DNA of 64,000 nucleotides from contig NZ_OY970459.1 of the NCBI RefSeq assembly GCF_963853665.1, positions 2,046,001 to 2,110,000 on the forward strand, in the 5' to 3' direction. Within the stretch, counting starts at the first letter, position 1. Each line of letters opens with the position of its first letter. Of the stretch, positions 40,605 through 50,459 are shown piece after piece. The translations under genes were made by a program, and so were the position numbers. Source of the DNA: Mycobacterium decipiens (GTDB lineage: Bacteria > Actinomycetota > Actinomycetes > Mycobacteriales > Mycobacteriaceae). The notes under the pieces are model-generated. The model ran no database searches. It was given only the letters and a program-made list of their open reading frames with translations, and had not been told where the DNA came from.

Positions 40605-40770
40605 GGTTGAGTCTGCCTGGCGGTCGGCTTCGACGGAGGACAGGGACTCGATTGCGGTGTGTTTGATGCGGTAGCTGGCGCCTTTGAGGTGACATCGGCG
40701 TGATGCACGATGCGGTCGATCATCGCCTACGCGATGGTCGCGTCGCCGCAGACCTGGCTAGGATTTTAGG
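40605..40770 (-). pseudogene. IstB-like (IS21 family) ATPase C-terminal remnant
   Basis: Read on the minus strand, this piece gives A-M-I-D-R-I-V-H-H-A-D-V, the hallmark near the C-terminus of IstB helper ATPases. The S-Y-R-I-K-H-T-A segment that should follow is in a different frame, and an in-frame stop precedes A-M-I-D. Only the last 50 or so codons remain, so it is a decayed IS21-type relic next to the IS1634-type relic. Confidence 0.6.
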
Positions 40771-40797
40771 CGATGACACCAGAGCGAAGGAAATGTC

Positions 40798-42003
40798 GTG
40801 AGTCGCGTCCTTACATCTCTTGACGAACTAGCAAAGTTGCCGCCCCAACCGCTACTCTTGTTGTACTCGGGAGGGCTCGATGGAACCTATTTCCTTAAAT
40901 GGGCGCAGAATCACACTATACGCATAGTTGCTCTCCGAGTTGCGATCGGCGATGGAACAAACTCGTTCGCCGAGGCCAACGCGAATTATTTCGGTGCCGA
41001 ATATATTGAGATTGATGCGTCCCAAGAATACTATCAGGAGTTTCTGCCGGCCGCCATCCACGCAGATGCCCTCTACCAGAATATGTTCCCGATCAGCTCT
41101 AGCTTGACCCGGCCGTTGATCGCTCGAGTTGCCTGCCGTGCGGCGCGGGAGCGGGGAATCGATTGTGTCGGCCACACCGCTACCTGGAAGCAGAACAGTG
41201 CTGTGCGACTTTCGGCATCCCTGATGGCCCAGGACTCCGACCTGGTTATTGCCTCTCCATTCGTTAGGTCCCATATTCCACGCGAAGCGAAGCTTCGTAG
41301 CCTCCAAGAAGAAGGCCTGGATTTTTGTGACGATCCCTATAGCATCGACACCACTCCGTGGGCGCGCGTCATCGAAAGTGGGCCATTGGAAGATCCTCGG
41401 GTACCACCTGCCGAGGATGTATTCCGCTGGACCCGCCCGGTCGAAAACATCACGGCCGACAGCGTGGAGATACGGCTGAAATTCGATCGCGGGCTCCCCT
41501 GCGGAATGAACGGCGAGTCCGCGTCCTTAGAGCAGATCGTGAATGTTCTCAATGATATTGCGGGGCTCCATGGCATCGGCAGGTACAGTGGTCTCGAGGA
41601 CACGCCGTTCGGCTTCAAATCCCGGGAGGTCCGTGAGGCGCCAGCGGCGGCGGTGATTCTCGCAGGCCACAAGGCGCTTGCGAATGCGACGATACCGCCC
41701 GATGAGTATTCCGTGCGCTCTTACCTGGCGAATGAATGGACTGTTTTGGCGGTGCATGGTCGATGGTTCAGCCACCTCGCTCGTTGTTTACGCGAATGCC
41801 TGGCCGCTCTCGACGTGCCGGTTTCCGGCGAGGTGAGCATTTTGCTGCAACCAGGCATTGCAAACGTTCGGTCTGTGGACGCGCCGGGTTGCTTCTGCCA
41901 CTCGTCCCTGGCGATGCCACTGGACGAAGCTATCGCAAGCTTCGATGTCGGACCTTGGCTCGCGATGCGCTCGCTATCAGACATGCATACTAGGGAAATT
42001 TGA
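40798..42003 (+). CDS. Argininosuccinate synthase-like ATP-dependent ligase
   Basis: A 401-residue protein of the ArgG fold. The PP-loop reads Y-S-G-G-L-D-G-T (residues about 23-30; ArgG has S-G-G-L-D-T-S). R-P-L-I-A-R-V, G-H-T-A-T-W-K-Q-N-S-A-V-R and D-P-Y-S-I-D follow in ArgG order. C-terminal matches are F-D-R-G-L-P-C-G-M-N-G-E, H-G-I-G-R and K-S-R-E-V-R-E-A-P. It is divergent and unlikely to be the primary arginine enzyme, normally encoded with the arg genes. By analogy it would adenylate a ureido- or carbonyl-type substrate and couple an amine. GTG at 40798 has GAAGG eight bases upstream. Its position after the NRPS suggests a precursor or tailoring role; this is inference. Confidence 0.8.
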   Translation: MSRVLTSLDELAKLPPQPLLLLYSGGLDGTYFLKWAQNHTIRIVALRVAIGDGTNSFAEANANYFGAEYIEIDASQEYYQEFLPAAIHADALYQNMFPISSSLTRPLIARVACRAARERGIDCVGHTATWKQNSAVRLSASLMAQDSDLVIASPFVRSHIPREAKLRSLQEEGLDFCDDPYSIDTTPWARVIESGPLEDPRVPPAEDVFRWTRPVENITADSVEIRLKFDRGLPCGMNGESASLEQIVNVLNDIAGLHGIGRYSGLEDTPFGFKSREVREAPAAAVILAGHKALANATIPPDEYSVRSYLANEWTVLAVHGRWFSHLARCLRECLAALDVPVSGEVSILLQPGIANVRSVDAPGCFCHSSLAMPLDEAIASFDVGPWLAMRSLSDMHTREI

Positions 42004-42332
42004 TCTCCATGACGTGGTTGGCACTCAACCGAAGCAAAATTGGGATCAATAGATTTAAGACACCTAGACATCGCCCGCTTTTGCATGACTAACCAGCCTC
42101 AGAGAACGGTCAGCCCGCAAGCGTCGCGACGCGCAACTACTGCCCTCGCCGCTTCGGGCGCCACGGCTATGGGGTTTCGACGCGGTGATAACGGTGGTGG
42201 ACCCATGCGGCGAGAGATCCGGTGGCCGGTTTCTCAGTTGACCTGGGCAACCACAAACTTCGATGGAAACCCGAGCTGGATTGGATCACCAGGACGCGCC
42301 GACACAGCTAAAAAGGGCGACTCAGCGAGGAC
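42004..42332. other. Gap between the accessory cluster and the pyr leader
   Basis: About 330 bp with no supported gene. This is the right-hand junction of the accessory region with conserved chromosome; I saw no tRNA, att-like repeat or intact IS end here. Confidence 0.4.
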
Positions 42333-42472
42333 GCGCGCCCCGCATCGTCGCCGCGGGGTCCCGATTGCCGCGCTCCTCCTCGGGCCGCTGCGCGCCCCGC
42401 ATCGTCGCCGCGGGGTCCCGATTGCCGCGCTCCTCCTCGGGCCGCTGCGCGCCCCGCATCGTCGCCGCGGGG
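42333..42472. repeat. 57-bp tandem repeat, about 2.5 copies (VNTR-like)
   Basis: Copies start at 42333, 42390 and 42447; the third stops after 26 bases. The period is exactly 57 bp and the complete copies look identical. The unit is very GC-rich and contains the self-complementary CCCCGCATCG...CGGGG. It lies 80-200 bp upstream of pyrR. Mycobacteria carry many 50-60-bp minisatellites of this kind, used for strain typing. Confidence 0.93.
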
Positions 42473-42506
42473 CCGTGCTACGCTGCCGGGCAGTCGACAT
42501 CCTTTA

Positions 42507-42540
42507 ACGACCCGTCCGGAGAGGCGGAGAAGGAGGTCAA
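42507..42540 (+). promoter_or_regulatory. PyrR-binding-loop-like leader overlapping the pyrR ribosome-binding site
   Basis: CCGGAGAGG (42516-42524) fits the CCNGNGAGG core of the PyrR RNA binding loop. Flanking CCG/CGG and an outer GACC (42509-42512)/GGTC (42535-42538) can pair to form the stem. The ribosome-binding sequence AAGGAGG (42530-42536) lies inside the 3' arm, so a UMP-PyrR complex would block translation. Translational repression of this type has been described for M. smegmatis pyr genes. Confidence 0.62.
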
Positions 42541-42548
42541 GGTCTCGC

Positions 42549-43121
42549 ATGGGTGCCGTGGGTGAGTCCGCTATTGGCCGGGAACCCCGAGAACTGATGT
42601 CCGGGGCGGACGTTGGCCGCACCATTTCCCGCATTGCACACCAGATCATCGAGAAGACCGCGTTGGACGCAGCCGATGCGCCGCGGGTGCTGCTTTTGGG
42701 CATCCCGACTCGCGGCGTGATCTTGGCCAAGCGCTTGGCAACCAACATCGGCGAATACAGCGGTGTCGAGGTTGACCACGGCGCCCTGGACATCACCCTG
42801 TACCGAGATGACCTGATGATGCAGCCACCGCGACCGCTGGAGGTCACGTCGATCCCGCCCGGCGGCATCGACGACACGCTGGTGATCCTCGTTGACGACG
42901 TGCTGTACTCCGGGCGATCGGTGCGTTCCGCCCTGGACGCGCTGCGCGACGTGGGCCGGCCGCGGGCGGTGCAATTGGCGGTGCTGGTCGACCGTGGCCA
43001 CCGGGAACTGCCGCTGCGCGCCGACTATGTGGGAAAGAACGTTCCGACGTCGCGCGGCGAGAGCGTGCACGTGCAGTTGCTCGAACAGGATGGCCGCGAC
43101 GGCGTGGTGATTTCGCGATGA
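42549..43121 (+). CDS. pyrR: Bifunctional pyr operon regulator/uracil phosphoribosyltransferase
   Basis: A 190-residue PRTase-fold protein that binds pyr leader RNA and also converts uracil plus PRPP to UMP. The PRPP loop is [13 protein letters not shown] (about 110-122), preceded by G-I-P-T-R-G and Y-R-D-D. The C-terminal G-K-N-V-P-T-S fits the family. The start is ATG at 42549 ([10 protein letters not shown]), 12 bases after AAGGAGG. It overlaps pyrB by 4 bp and heads the pyrR-pyrB-pyrC-orf-carA-carB-pyrF operon, the same gene order as Rv1379-Rv1385. Confidence 0.95.
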   Translation: MGAVGESAIGREPRELMSGADVGRTISRIAHQIIEKTALDAADAPRVLLLGIPTRGVILAKRLATNIGEYSGVEVDHGALDITLYRDDLMMQPPRPLEVTSIPPGGIDDTLVILVDDVLYSGRSVRSALDALRDVGRPRAVQLAVLVDRGHRELPLRADYVGKNVPTSRGESVHVQLLEQDGRDGVVISR

Positions 43122-44074
43122 CCCCAAGGCATCTGCTGGCCGCCGGCGATTTGAACCGCGACGAGGCCACCGCCATCCTCGACGACGCCGACCGGTTCGC
43201 CGAGGCGTTGGTTGGTCGCGAGATCAAGAAGTTGCCGACGCTGCGTGGTCGCACCATAGTCACGATGTTCTACGAGAACTCCACTCGTACCCGGGTGTCG
43301 TTCGAGGTCGCCGGCAAATGGATGAGCGCCGATGTGATCAACGTCAGCGCCGCCGGATCGTCGGTAGGCAAGGGCGAGTCGCTGCGTGACACCGCACTGA
43401 CCCTGCGTGCGGCCGGGGCGGATGCACTGATCATCCGCCACCCCGCCTCCGGCGCCGCGCATCTGCTTGCCGAGTGGACCGGCAACGACGACGGCCCGTC
43501 GGTGATCAATGCCGGCGACGGCACCCACGAACACCCGACACAGGCGCTGCTGGACGCGTTGACCATCCGTCAGCGCCTCGGTGGCATCGAGGGCCGGCGC
43601 ATCGTGATCGTCGGGGACATCCTGCACAGCCGGGTCGCCCGCTCCAACGTCATGCTGCTGGCCACGCTGGGCGCCGAGGTGGTGTTGGTGGCGCCGCCGA
43701 CGCTGTTGCCGGTCGGGGTGGCTGGCTGGCCGGCCACCGTCTCCTACGATTTCGATGCCGAGCTGCCCGCCGCCGATGCGGTGTTGATGTTGCGGGTGCA
43801 GGCCGAACGGATGAATGGCGGCTTCTTCCCGTCGGTCCGCGAGTATTCGGTCCGCTACGGGCTAACCGAGCGGCGCCAGGTGATGCTTCCCGGCCATGCC
43901 GTGGTGCTGCACCCGGGGCCGATGGTGCGTGGCATGGAGATCGCATCGTCGGTAGCTGACTCATCGCAATCAGCAGTGCTCCAACAGGTTTCCAACGGGG
44001 TGCATGTGCGGATGGCGGTGCTGTTCCATGTCTTGGTCGGGACCGAGTCGGCCGGGGAAGAGGGTGCGGCATGA
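43118..44074 (+). CDS. pyrB: Aspartate carbamoyltransferase catalytic subunit
   Basis: A 318-residue cytosolic enzyme making carbamoyl-aspartate, the second step of pyrimidine synthesis. The carbamoyl-phosphate motif is [11 protein letters not shown] (about residues 51-61), with the neighbouring-subunit loop S-S-V-G-K-G-E-S and the H-P-T-Q-A-L-L-D motif. The [11 protein letters not shown] segment near the C-terminus binds substrate. No regulatory chain (PyrI) is nearby. ATG overlaps the pyrR stop and the stop overlaps the pyrC start (ATGAGC). Confidence 0.96.
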   Translation: MTPRHLLAAGDLNRDEATAILDDADRFAEALVGREIKKLPTLRGRTIVTMFYENSTRTRVSFEVAGKWMSADVINVSAAGSSVGKGESLRDTALTLRAAGADALIIRHPASGAAHLLAEWTGNDDGPSVINAGDGTHEHPTQALLDALTIRQRLGGIEGRRIVIVGDILHSRVARSNVMLLATLGAEVVLVAPPTLLPVGVAGWPATVSYDFDAELPAADAVLMLRVQAERMNGGFFPSVREYSVRYGLTERRQVMLPGHAVVLHPGPMVRGMEIASSVADSSQSAVLQQVSNGVHVRMAVLFHVLVGTESAGEEGAA

Positions 44075-45363
44075 GCGTGCTGCTTCGTGGCGTCCGGTTG
44101 TACGGCGAGGGGGAGCGGGTCGACGTCTTGGTCGATGGCGGTCAGATCGCCGATATCGGCGCGGGGCTTGCCATCCCGGATACTGCAGACGTCATCGACG
44201 CCACCGGTCACGTGCTGCTGCCCGGGCTGGTCGATCTGCACACTCATCTGCGTGAGCCCGGCCGCGAGTATGCCGAGGATATCGAAACCGGTTCGGCGGC
44301 AGCGGCTTTGGGTGGCTACACCGCGGTATTCGCGATGGCCAACACGAATCCGGTGGCGGACAGTCCGGTGGTCACCGACCACGTCTGGCACCGCGGCCAG
44401 CAGGTCGGCCTGGTCGACGTGCACCCCGTCGGTGCGGTCACCGTCGGGCTGGCGGGCGTCGAGCTCACCGAGATGGGCATGATGGCCGCCGGCGCCGCGC
44501 AGGTGCGGATGTTCTCCGACGACGGCAACTGCGTGCATGACCCGTTGGTGATGCGCCGCGCCCTGGAGTACGCCACCGGCCTGGGGGCGCTGGTCGCCCA
44601 GCACGCCGAGGAGCCCAGGCTGACCGGTGGTGCCGTCGCACACGAGGGGCCCACGGCCGCGCGCTTGGGGTTGGCGGGCTGGCCCAGGGCCGCCGAGGAA
44701 TCGATCGTCGCCCGCGACGCATTGCTGGCCCGCGACGCCGGCGCCCGGGTGCACATCTGCCACGCCTCCACCGCGGGCACCGTCGAGATTCTGAAATGGG
44801 CTAAGGAACAAGGTATTTCGATTACCGCCGAAGTTACCCCCCATCACCTGCTGCTCGATGACAGCAGGCTGGCAAGCTACGACGGAGTTAACCGGGTCAA
44901 CCCGCCGCTACGCGAAGCCGCCGACGCGATCGCGCTGCGACGGGCACTGGCCGACGGGGTGGTCGACTGTGTGGCCACCGACCACGCCCCCCATGCCGAA
45001 CATGAGAAGTGCGTCGAGTTCTCCGCGGCGCGCCCCGGCATGCTGGGATTGCAGACCGCCTTGTCGGTGGTGGTCCAGACGATGGTGGTGCCCGGCCTAC
45101 TGAGCTGGCGTGACGTCGCCCGGGTGATGAGTGAGAATCCAGCACGCATCGCGGGATTGCCCGATCATGGCCGGCCGCTGGAGGTGGGGGAGCCGGCCAA
45201 TCTGACCGTGGTGGACCCCGACGCCACCTGGATGGTGGCCGGGAGCGAGCTGGCCAGCCGGTCGGCCAACACGCCGTATGAGTCGATGAGGCTGCCCGCC
45301 ACCGTGACCGCGACCCTGCTGCGCGGGAAGGTTACCGCCCGGGATCAGAAGAGCCCGGCATGA
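44071..45363 (+). CDS. pyrC: Dihydroorotase (type I)
   Basis: A 430-residue zinc amidohydrolase closing carbamoyl-aspartate to dihydroorotate. The metal motif [10 protein letters not shown] (about residues 58-67) is intact, followed by the A-N-T-N-P-V substrate loop, two later histidines in H-I-C-H-A-S and E-V-T-P-H-H-L, and the catalytic Asp in C-V-A-T-D-H-A-P-H. It overlaps pyrB by 4 bp and the next gene by 4 bp. Length equals the M. tuberculosis enzyme (Rv1381). Confidence 0.96.
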   Translation: MSVLLRGVRLYGEGERVDVLVDGGQIADIGAGLAIPDTADVIDATGHVLLPGLVDLHTHLREPGREYAEDIETGSAAAALGGYTAVFAMANTNPVADSPVVTDHVWHRGQQVGLVDVHPVGAVTVGLAGVELTEMGMMAAGAAQVRMFSDDGNCVHDPLVMRRALEYATGLGALVAQHAEEPRLTGGAVAHEGPTAARLGLAGWPRAAEESIVARDALLARDAGARVHICHASTAGTVEILKWAKEQGISITAEVTPHHLLLDDSRLASYDGVNRVNPPLREAADAIALRRALADGVVDCVATDHAPHAEHEKCVEFSAARPGMLGLQTALSVVVQTMVVPGLLSWRDVARVMSENPARIAGLPDHGRPLEVGEPANLTVVDPDATWMVAGSELASRSANTPYESMRLPATVTATLLRGKVTARDQKSPA

Positions 45364-45857
45364 ACTCTGCGACGCTGTTGGGATCGCTGATCTTCGCAGC
45401 GGTGCTGGTGGTGGTGATCGCGGTGGTGATCCAGCTGATGGTGCGCGGCTGGCGGCATCGGGCCCGGCGTCAGGCGGAGCTGATCGGCGACTTGCCCGAC
45501 GTGCCCGGCAGGATGGGCTCGGCGACAATCACAACCCGAGGCCTCTACGTCGGCTGCACGCTGGCACCGGCCTGGAACGACCGGGTCACTGTCGGTGATC
45601 TTGGGTACCGCAGCAAGGCGGTGCTTACCCGCCATCCCGAGGGAATAATGATGCAACGCATTCGTGCCAAACCGATTTGGATCCCGCAGGAGTCGATTAC
45701 CGCCATCCGCACCGAGCGCGGTGTCGCGGGCAAGGTGGCGGCCCGGGATGGGATACTGGCCATCCGGTGGCGGCTGCCGTCGGGCGTCGAGATCGATATC
45801 GGGTTTCGGGCAAACGACCGCGATGAATATGACGGCTGGATACGGGAGGCCGCGTGA
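45360..45857 (+). CDS. Single-pass membrane protein in the pyr operon (Rv1382-like)
   Basis: A 165-residue protein with one N-terminal hydrophobic helix (about residues 4-27, [14 protein letters not shown]), followed by [10 protein letters not shown] and a cytoplasmic beta-rich domain. Positive residues after the helix suggest the C-terminal domain faces the cytosol. No catalytic motif is evident. It is translationally coupled to pyrC and carA on both sides and is conserved at this position in mycobacteria, suggesting a role tied to pyrimidine synthesis, but the function is unknown. Confidence 0.85.
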   Translation: MNSATLLGSLIFAAVLVVVIAVVIQLMVRGWRHRARRQAELIGDLPDVPGRMGSATITTRGLYVGCTLAPAWNDRVTVGDLGYRSKAVLTRHPEGIMMQRIRAKPIWIPQESITAIRTERGVAGKVAARDGILAIRWRLPSGVEIDIGFRANDRDEYDGWIREAA

Positions 45858-46984
45858 GTAAAGCCCTGCTGGTACTCGAGGACGGGCGCATCTTCACCGG
45901 GACGCCGTTCGGCGCGACAGGCCAGACGCTCGGGGAAGCCGTGTTCAGCACCGGCATGTCGGGCTATCAAGAGACGCTGACCGATCCCAGTTATCACCGC
46001 CAGATAGTGGTGGCCACCGCTCCACAGATCGGCAACACCGGTTGGAACGGTGAGGACGCCGAGAGCCGCGGCGAGCGGATCTGGGTCGCCGGGTACGCGG
46101 TGCGCGACCCGTCACCGCGCGCTTCCAACTGGCGCGCCACCGGCACGTTGGAAGATGAGCTCGTCCGGCAACGCATCGTCGGGATCGCTGGCATCGATAC
46201 CCGGGCGGTGGTGCGTCATCTGCGCAGTCGCGGCTCGATGAAGGCGGGGGTGTTCTCGGATACGGCGCTTGCCGATCCCGATCAGCTGATCGAGCGGGTG
46301 CGGGCCCAGCAGCCGATGCTGGGTGCCGACCTCGCCGGTGAGGTCAGCACGCCGGATGCGTATATCGTCGAACCCGAAGGGCCACCGAGCGTTTCAAGGT
46401 TCACCGTGGCAGCACTGGATCTGGGGATCAAGACCAACACGCCGCGCAACTTTGCCCGGCGCGGGATCCGCAGCCATGTGCTGCCGGCCTCGGCGACCTT
46501 CGAACAGATCGTCGACATCAAACCGCACGGTGTGTTCCTGTCCAACGGCCCCGGGGATCCGGCCACCGCCGATCACGTCGTCGCGCTCACCAGGGAGGTG
46601 TTGGCCGCGGGAATCCCGTTGTTCGGCATCTGTTTCGGCAATCAGATCCTGGGCCGGGCGCTGGGCCTGTCGACCTACAAGATGGTATTCGGTCACCGCG
46701 GGATCAACATCCCGGTTATCGACCACGCCACCGGACGAGTCGCGGTGACCGCGCAGAACCACGGCTTCGCGCTGGAGGGGGAGGCGGGCCAGTCCTTCGA
46801 CACGCCATTCGGCCCGGCCGTGGTCAGTCACACCTGCGCCAACGACGGGGTGGTCGAGGGCGTCCGACTTGCTGACGGCCGGGCCTTTTCGGTGCAATAC
46901 CATCCGGAAGCGGCCGCCGGTCCGCACGATGCGGAGTACTTGTTCGACCACTTTGTTGACCTGATGGAAGCTGGGCGGGCATGA
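45854..46984 (+). CDS. carA: Carbamoyl-phosphate synthase small (glutaminase) subunit
   Basis: A 376-residue class I glutamine amidotransferase delivering ammonia to CarB. The N-terminal CarA domain ([19 protein letters not shown]) is followed by the triad domain. Cys is in F-G-I-C-F-G-N-Q and His and Glu in [16 protein letters not shown] is also intact. It overlaps the preceding membrane gene by 4 bp. A gap of 121 bp separates it from carB. Confidence 0.96.
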   Translation: MSKALLVLEDGRIFTGTPFGATGQTLGEAVFSTGMSGYQETLTDPSYHRQIVVATAPQIGNTGWNGEDAESRGERIWVAGYAVRDPSPRASNWRATGTLEDELVRQRIVGIAGIDTRAVVRHLRSRGSMKAGVFSDTALADPDQLIERVRAQQPMLGADLAGEVSTPDAYIVEPEGPPSVSRFTVAALDLGIKTNTPRNFARRGIRSHVLPASATFEQIVDIKPHGVFLSNGPGDPATADHVVALTREVLAAGIPLFGICFGNQILGRALGLSTYKMVFGHRGINIPVIDHATGRVAVTAQNHGFALEGEAGQSFDTPFGPAVVSHTCANDGVVEGVRLADGRAFSVQYHPEAAAGPHDAEYLFDHFVDLMEAGRA

Positions 46985-47105
46985 GCCGTTCACCTTTCCC
47001 CGCGGGGGCGCGTGTTTGTACAACGACACGCCGTAAACGGCGTACAACTACGGTCGTTCGCGAGCGGGCGGTGCCCCCAGCTCACGCTCAGAAAGGGGAC
47101 TGCTA
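46985..47105. other. carA-carB spacer with small palindromes
   Basis: A 121-bp spacer, the longest in the pyr operon. It contains CGCCGTAAACGGCG (47027-47040), a perfect 6-bp stem with an AA loop, beside CGTGT...ACACG. It could be a processing or pause site. An AAAGGGGA ribosome-binding site precedes the carB GTG. Confidence 0.45.
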
Positions 47106-50100
47106 GTGCCGCGGCGGACTGACCTACGCCACGTGTTGGTGATCGGCTCGGGGCCGATCGTCATCGGACAGGCCTGCGAGTTCGACTACTCCGGCACCCA
47201 GGCGTGCCGAGTGCTGCGCGCCGAGGGCTTGCAGGTTAGCTTGGTCAACTCCAACCCGGCCACCATCATGACCGACCCGGAGTATGCCGATCACACCTAC
47301 GTAGAGCCCATCACGCCGGCATTCGTGGAGCGGGTGATCGCCCAGCAGGCCGAGCGGGGCAACAAGATTGACGCGCTGCTGGCCACCCTGGGTGGGCAGA
47401 CCGCACTGAACACCGCGGTGGCGCTGTACGAGAACGGGGTGCTGGAGCGTTACGGCGTCGAACTCATCGGTGCCGATTTCGACGCAATCCAGCGCGGCGA
47501 GGACCGGCAGCGGTTCAAAGACATCGTCGCCAAAGTCGGCGGTGAATCCGCCCGCAGCCGAGTGTGTTTCACCATGGAAGAGGTTCGCGATACGGTCGCC
47601 GAACTCGGCTTTCCGGTGGTGGTTCGGCCCAGTTTCACGATGGGCGGTCTCGGCTCGGGTATGGCGTACTCCGCCGAGGACGTAGACCGGATGGCCGGTG
47701 CGGGGCTGGCCGCCTCGCCCAGCGCCAACGTGCTGATTGAGGAATCGATTTACGGCTGGAAGGAATTCGAACTCGAGCTGATGCGCGACGGCCACGACAA
47801 CGTGGTGGTGGTGTGCTCGATCGAGAACGTCGACCCGATGGGCGTGCACACCGGCGACTCGGTCACCGTCGCCCCGGCCATGACGTTGACCGACCGGGAA
47901 TACCAGCGGATGCGGGATCTGGGCATCGCCATTCTACGCGAGGTCGGCGTGGACACCGGGGGCTGCAACATCCAGTTCGCGGTCAACCCACGCGACGGCC
48001 GGCTGATCGTCATCGAGATGAATCCACGGGTCTCCCGGTCAAGTGCGTTGGCGTCCAAGGCCACCGGTTTCCCGATCGCCAAAATCGCCGCCAAGTTGGC
48101 CATCGGTTACACCCTCGATGAGATCGTCAATGACATCACCAAGGAAACACCGGCCTGCTTCGAACCGACCCTCGACTATGTGGTGGTCAAGGCGCCGCGG
48201 TTCGCGTTCGAGAAGTTCCCCGGCGCCGATACCACCCTGACCACCACCATGAAATCCGTCGGGGAAGCAATGTCGTTGGGCCGCAACTTCGTCGAAGCAC
48301 TCGGTAAGGTAATGCGTTCGCTGGAGACCAGCCGGGCCGGGTTCTGGACGGCGCCCGACCCGGACGGTGGTGTTGATGAGGTGCTGGAGCGCCTTCGTAC
48401 CCCGACCGAAGGACGGCTGTATGACATCGAATTGGCGCTGCGCTTGGGCGCCTCGGTGGAACGGGTGGCCGGGGCCAGCGGTGTCGATCCGTGGTTCGTC
48501 GCGCAGATCGACGAGCTGGTGGGCCTTTGGGCCGAACTTGTCGACGCGCCGGTGCTGGATGCCAACCTGCTGCGCCACGCCAAGCACAACGGACTGTCCG
48601 ACCGCCAAATATCGGCACTAAGACCGGAATTGGCTGGCGAGGCCGGTGTGCGCTCGCTACGTGAGCGTCTCCGCATCCACCCGGTGTACAAGACGGTGGA
48701 TACCTGCGCAGCGGAGTTCGAGGCCAAGACGCCCTACCACTACAGCAGCTACGAGCTCGACACGGCCGCCGAGACCGAGGTGGCCCCGCAGACCGAGAAA
48801 CCCAAGGTGCTAATCCTGGGGTCGGGCCCCAACCGGATCGGCCAAGGCATCGAGTTCGACTACAGCTGTGTGCATGCGGCAACCACATTGAGCCAGGCCG
48901 GTTTTGAGACCGTCATGATCAACTGCAACCCGGAGACGGTATCCACCGACTACGACACCGCCGACCGATTGTACTTCGAGCCGCTGACGTTCGAGGACGT
49001 CCTCGAGGTGTTCCATGCCGAGGAACAGTCGGCCGCGGGTGGGGCCGGCGTCGCAGGAGTAATCGTGCAACTCGGCGGCCAGACTCCGCTCGGTCTGGCG
49101 CAGCGGCTCGCCGATGCCGGGGTTCCGATCGTCGGCACCCCGCCGGAGGCCATCGATCTGGCCGAGAACCGTGGCGCGTTCGGCGACGTGCTGAGCGCCG
49201 CGGGATTGCCGGCGCCGAAGTACGGCACGGCAACCACTTTCGAGCACGCGCGACGCATCGCCGATGAGATCGGCTATCCGGTGCTGGTGCGGCCGTCGTA
49301 TGTGCTGGGCGGGCGTGGCATGGAGATCGTCTACGACGAGGAGACACTGAAGGCCTATATCACCCGTGCCACCGAGCTCTCACCCGAGCACCCGGTGCTT
49401 GTCGACCGCTTCCTCGAAGATGCGGTCGAGATCGACGTCGACGCGCTGTGCGACGGCACCGAGGTCTACATCGGCGGGATCATGGAGCACATCGAGGAGG
49501 CCGGTATCCACTCCGGAGACTCGGCCTGTGCGCTGCCACCGGTGACGTTGGGTCGCAGCGATATCGAGAAGGTGCGCCGTGCGACGGAGGCCATCGCACA
49601 CGGAATTGGCGTGGTGGGTCTGCTCAATGTGCAATATGCACTCAAAGACGACGTGCTCTACGTCTTGGAGGCCAACCCGCGCGCGAGCCGCACCGTACCG
49701 TTTGTCTCGAAGGCCACGGCCATCCCGCTTGCCAAGGCGTGTGCTCGGATCATGTTGGGCGCCAAGATCTCTCAGCTTCGCGAAGAAGGAATTCTGGCGC
49801 CGTCCGGGGATGGCGGCAGTGCTGCGCCGGACGCCCCGATCGCGGTCAAGGAGGCCGTGTTGCCATTCCACCGGTTCCGGCGCGCGGACGGAGCGGCTAT
49901 CGACTCGCTGCTCGGTCCGGAGATGAAATCGACCGGCGAAGTTATGGGAATCGATCGGGATTTTGGCAGCGCCTTCGCGAAGAGTCAGACCGCCGCCTAT
50001 GGATCGCTACCGGCCGAGGGCACCGTATTCGTATCGGTCGCCAACCGGGACAAGCGATCACTGGTGTTTCCGGTCAAACGGCTAGCCGACCTGGGCTTTC

Positions 50101-50459
50101 GCGTTGTTGCTACCGAGGGAACAGCAGAGATGCTGCGCCGCAACGGTATTCCGTGCGACGAGGTGCGCAAACACTTCGAGCCGCCGCAGCCGGGCCGGCC
50201 CGCGGCATCCGCGGTCGACGCGATCCGGGCCGGTGAGGTCGACATGGTGATCAACACGCCCTACGGCAACTCCGGTCCGCGCGTGGACGGCTACGAGATA
50301 CGGTCGGTGGCGGTGGCCGTCAACATCCCCTGCGTCACGACCGTGCAGGGTGCCTCGGCCGCCGTGCAAGGCATCGAAGCGGGGATCCGTGGTGACATCG
50401 GGGTGCGGTCGCTGCAGGAGCTGCACCGCGCGATCGGTCCGCGGAGTGCCGACCGGTGA
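47106..50459 (+). CDS. carB: Carbamoyl-phosphate synthase large subunit
   Basis: A 1117-residue enzyme with two homologous ATP-grasp halves. The first begins with [19 protein letters not shown] and the second with [17 protein letters not shown]. Both carry metal-binding E-M-N-P-R-V-S-R and E-A-N-P-R-A-S-R motifs. A C-terminal MGS-like allosteric domain (about 960-1090, including [10 protein letters not shown] and V-I-N-T-P) should bind UMP/ornithine. The start is GTG at 47106. It overlaps pyrF by 4 bp. Confidence 0.97.
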   Translation: MPRRTDLRHVLVIGSGPIVIGQACEFDYSGTQACRVLRAEGLQVSLVNSNPATIMTDPEYADHTYVEPITPAFVERVIAQQAERGNKIDALLATLGGQTALNTAVALYENGVLERYGVELIGADFDAIQRGEDRQRFKDIVAKVGGESARSRVCFTMEEVRDTVAELGFPVVVRPSFTMGGLGSGMAYSAEDVDRMAGAGLAASPSANVLIEESIYGWKEFELELMRDGHDNVVVVCSIENVDPMGVHTGDSVTVAPAMTLTDREYQRMRDLGIAILREVGVDTGGCNIQFAVNPRDGRLIVIEMNPRVSRSSALASKATGFPIAKIAAKLAIGYTLDEIVNDITKETPACFEPTLDYVVVKAPRFAFEKFPGADTTLTTTMKSVGEAMSLGRNFVEALGKVMRSLETSRAGFWTAPDPDGGVDEVLERLRTPTEGRLYDIELALRLGASVERVAGASGVDPWFVAQIDELVGLWAELVDAPVLDANLLRHAKHNGLSDRQISALRPELAGEAGVRSLRERLRIHPVYKTVDTCAAEFEAKTPYHYSSYELDTAAETEVAPQTEKPKVLILGSGPNRIGQGIEFDYSCVHAATTLSQAGFETVMINCNPETVSTDYDTADRLYFEPLTFEDVLEVFHAEEQSAAGGAGVAGVIVQLGGQTPLGLAQRLADAGVPIVGTPPEAIDLAENRGAFGDVLSAAGLPAPKYGTATTFEHARRIADEIGYPVLVRPSYVLGGRGMEIVYDEETLKAYITRATELSPEHPVLVDRFLEDAVEIDVDALCDGTEVYIGGIMEHIEEAGIHSGDSACALPPVTLGRSDIEKVRRATEAIAHGIGVVGLLNVQYALKDDVLYVLEANPRASRTVPFVSKATAIPLAKACARIMLGAKISQLREEGILAPSGDGGSAAPDAPIAVKEAVLPFHRFRRADGAAIDSLLGPEMKSTGEVMGIDRDFGSAFAKSQTAAYGSLPAEGTVFVSVANRDKRSLVFPVKRLADLGFRVVATEGTAEMLRRNGIPCDEVRKHFEPPQPGRPAASAVDAIRAGEVDMVINTPYGNSGPRVDGYEIRSVAVAVNIPCVTTVQGASAAVQGIEAGIRGDIGVRSLQELHRAIGPRSADR

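Noticed and set aside
42333..42472. CRISPR-like repeat array
   Set aside because: The copies are contiguous without unique spacers, so this is a tandem repeat.
42040..42507. A plus-strand frame upstream of pyrR
   Set aside because: Much of it is the 57-bp tandem repeat (57 is divisible by 3, so the frame stays open). No start signal or conserved motif.
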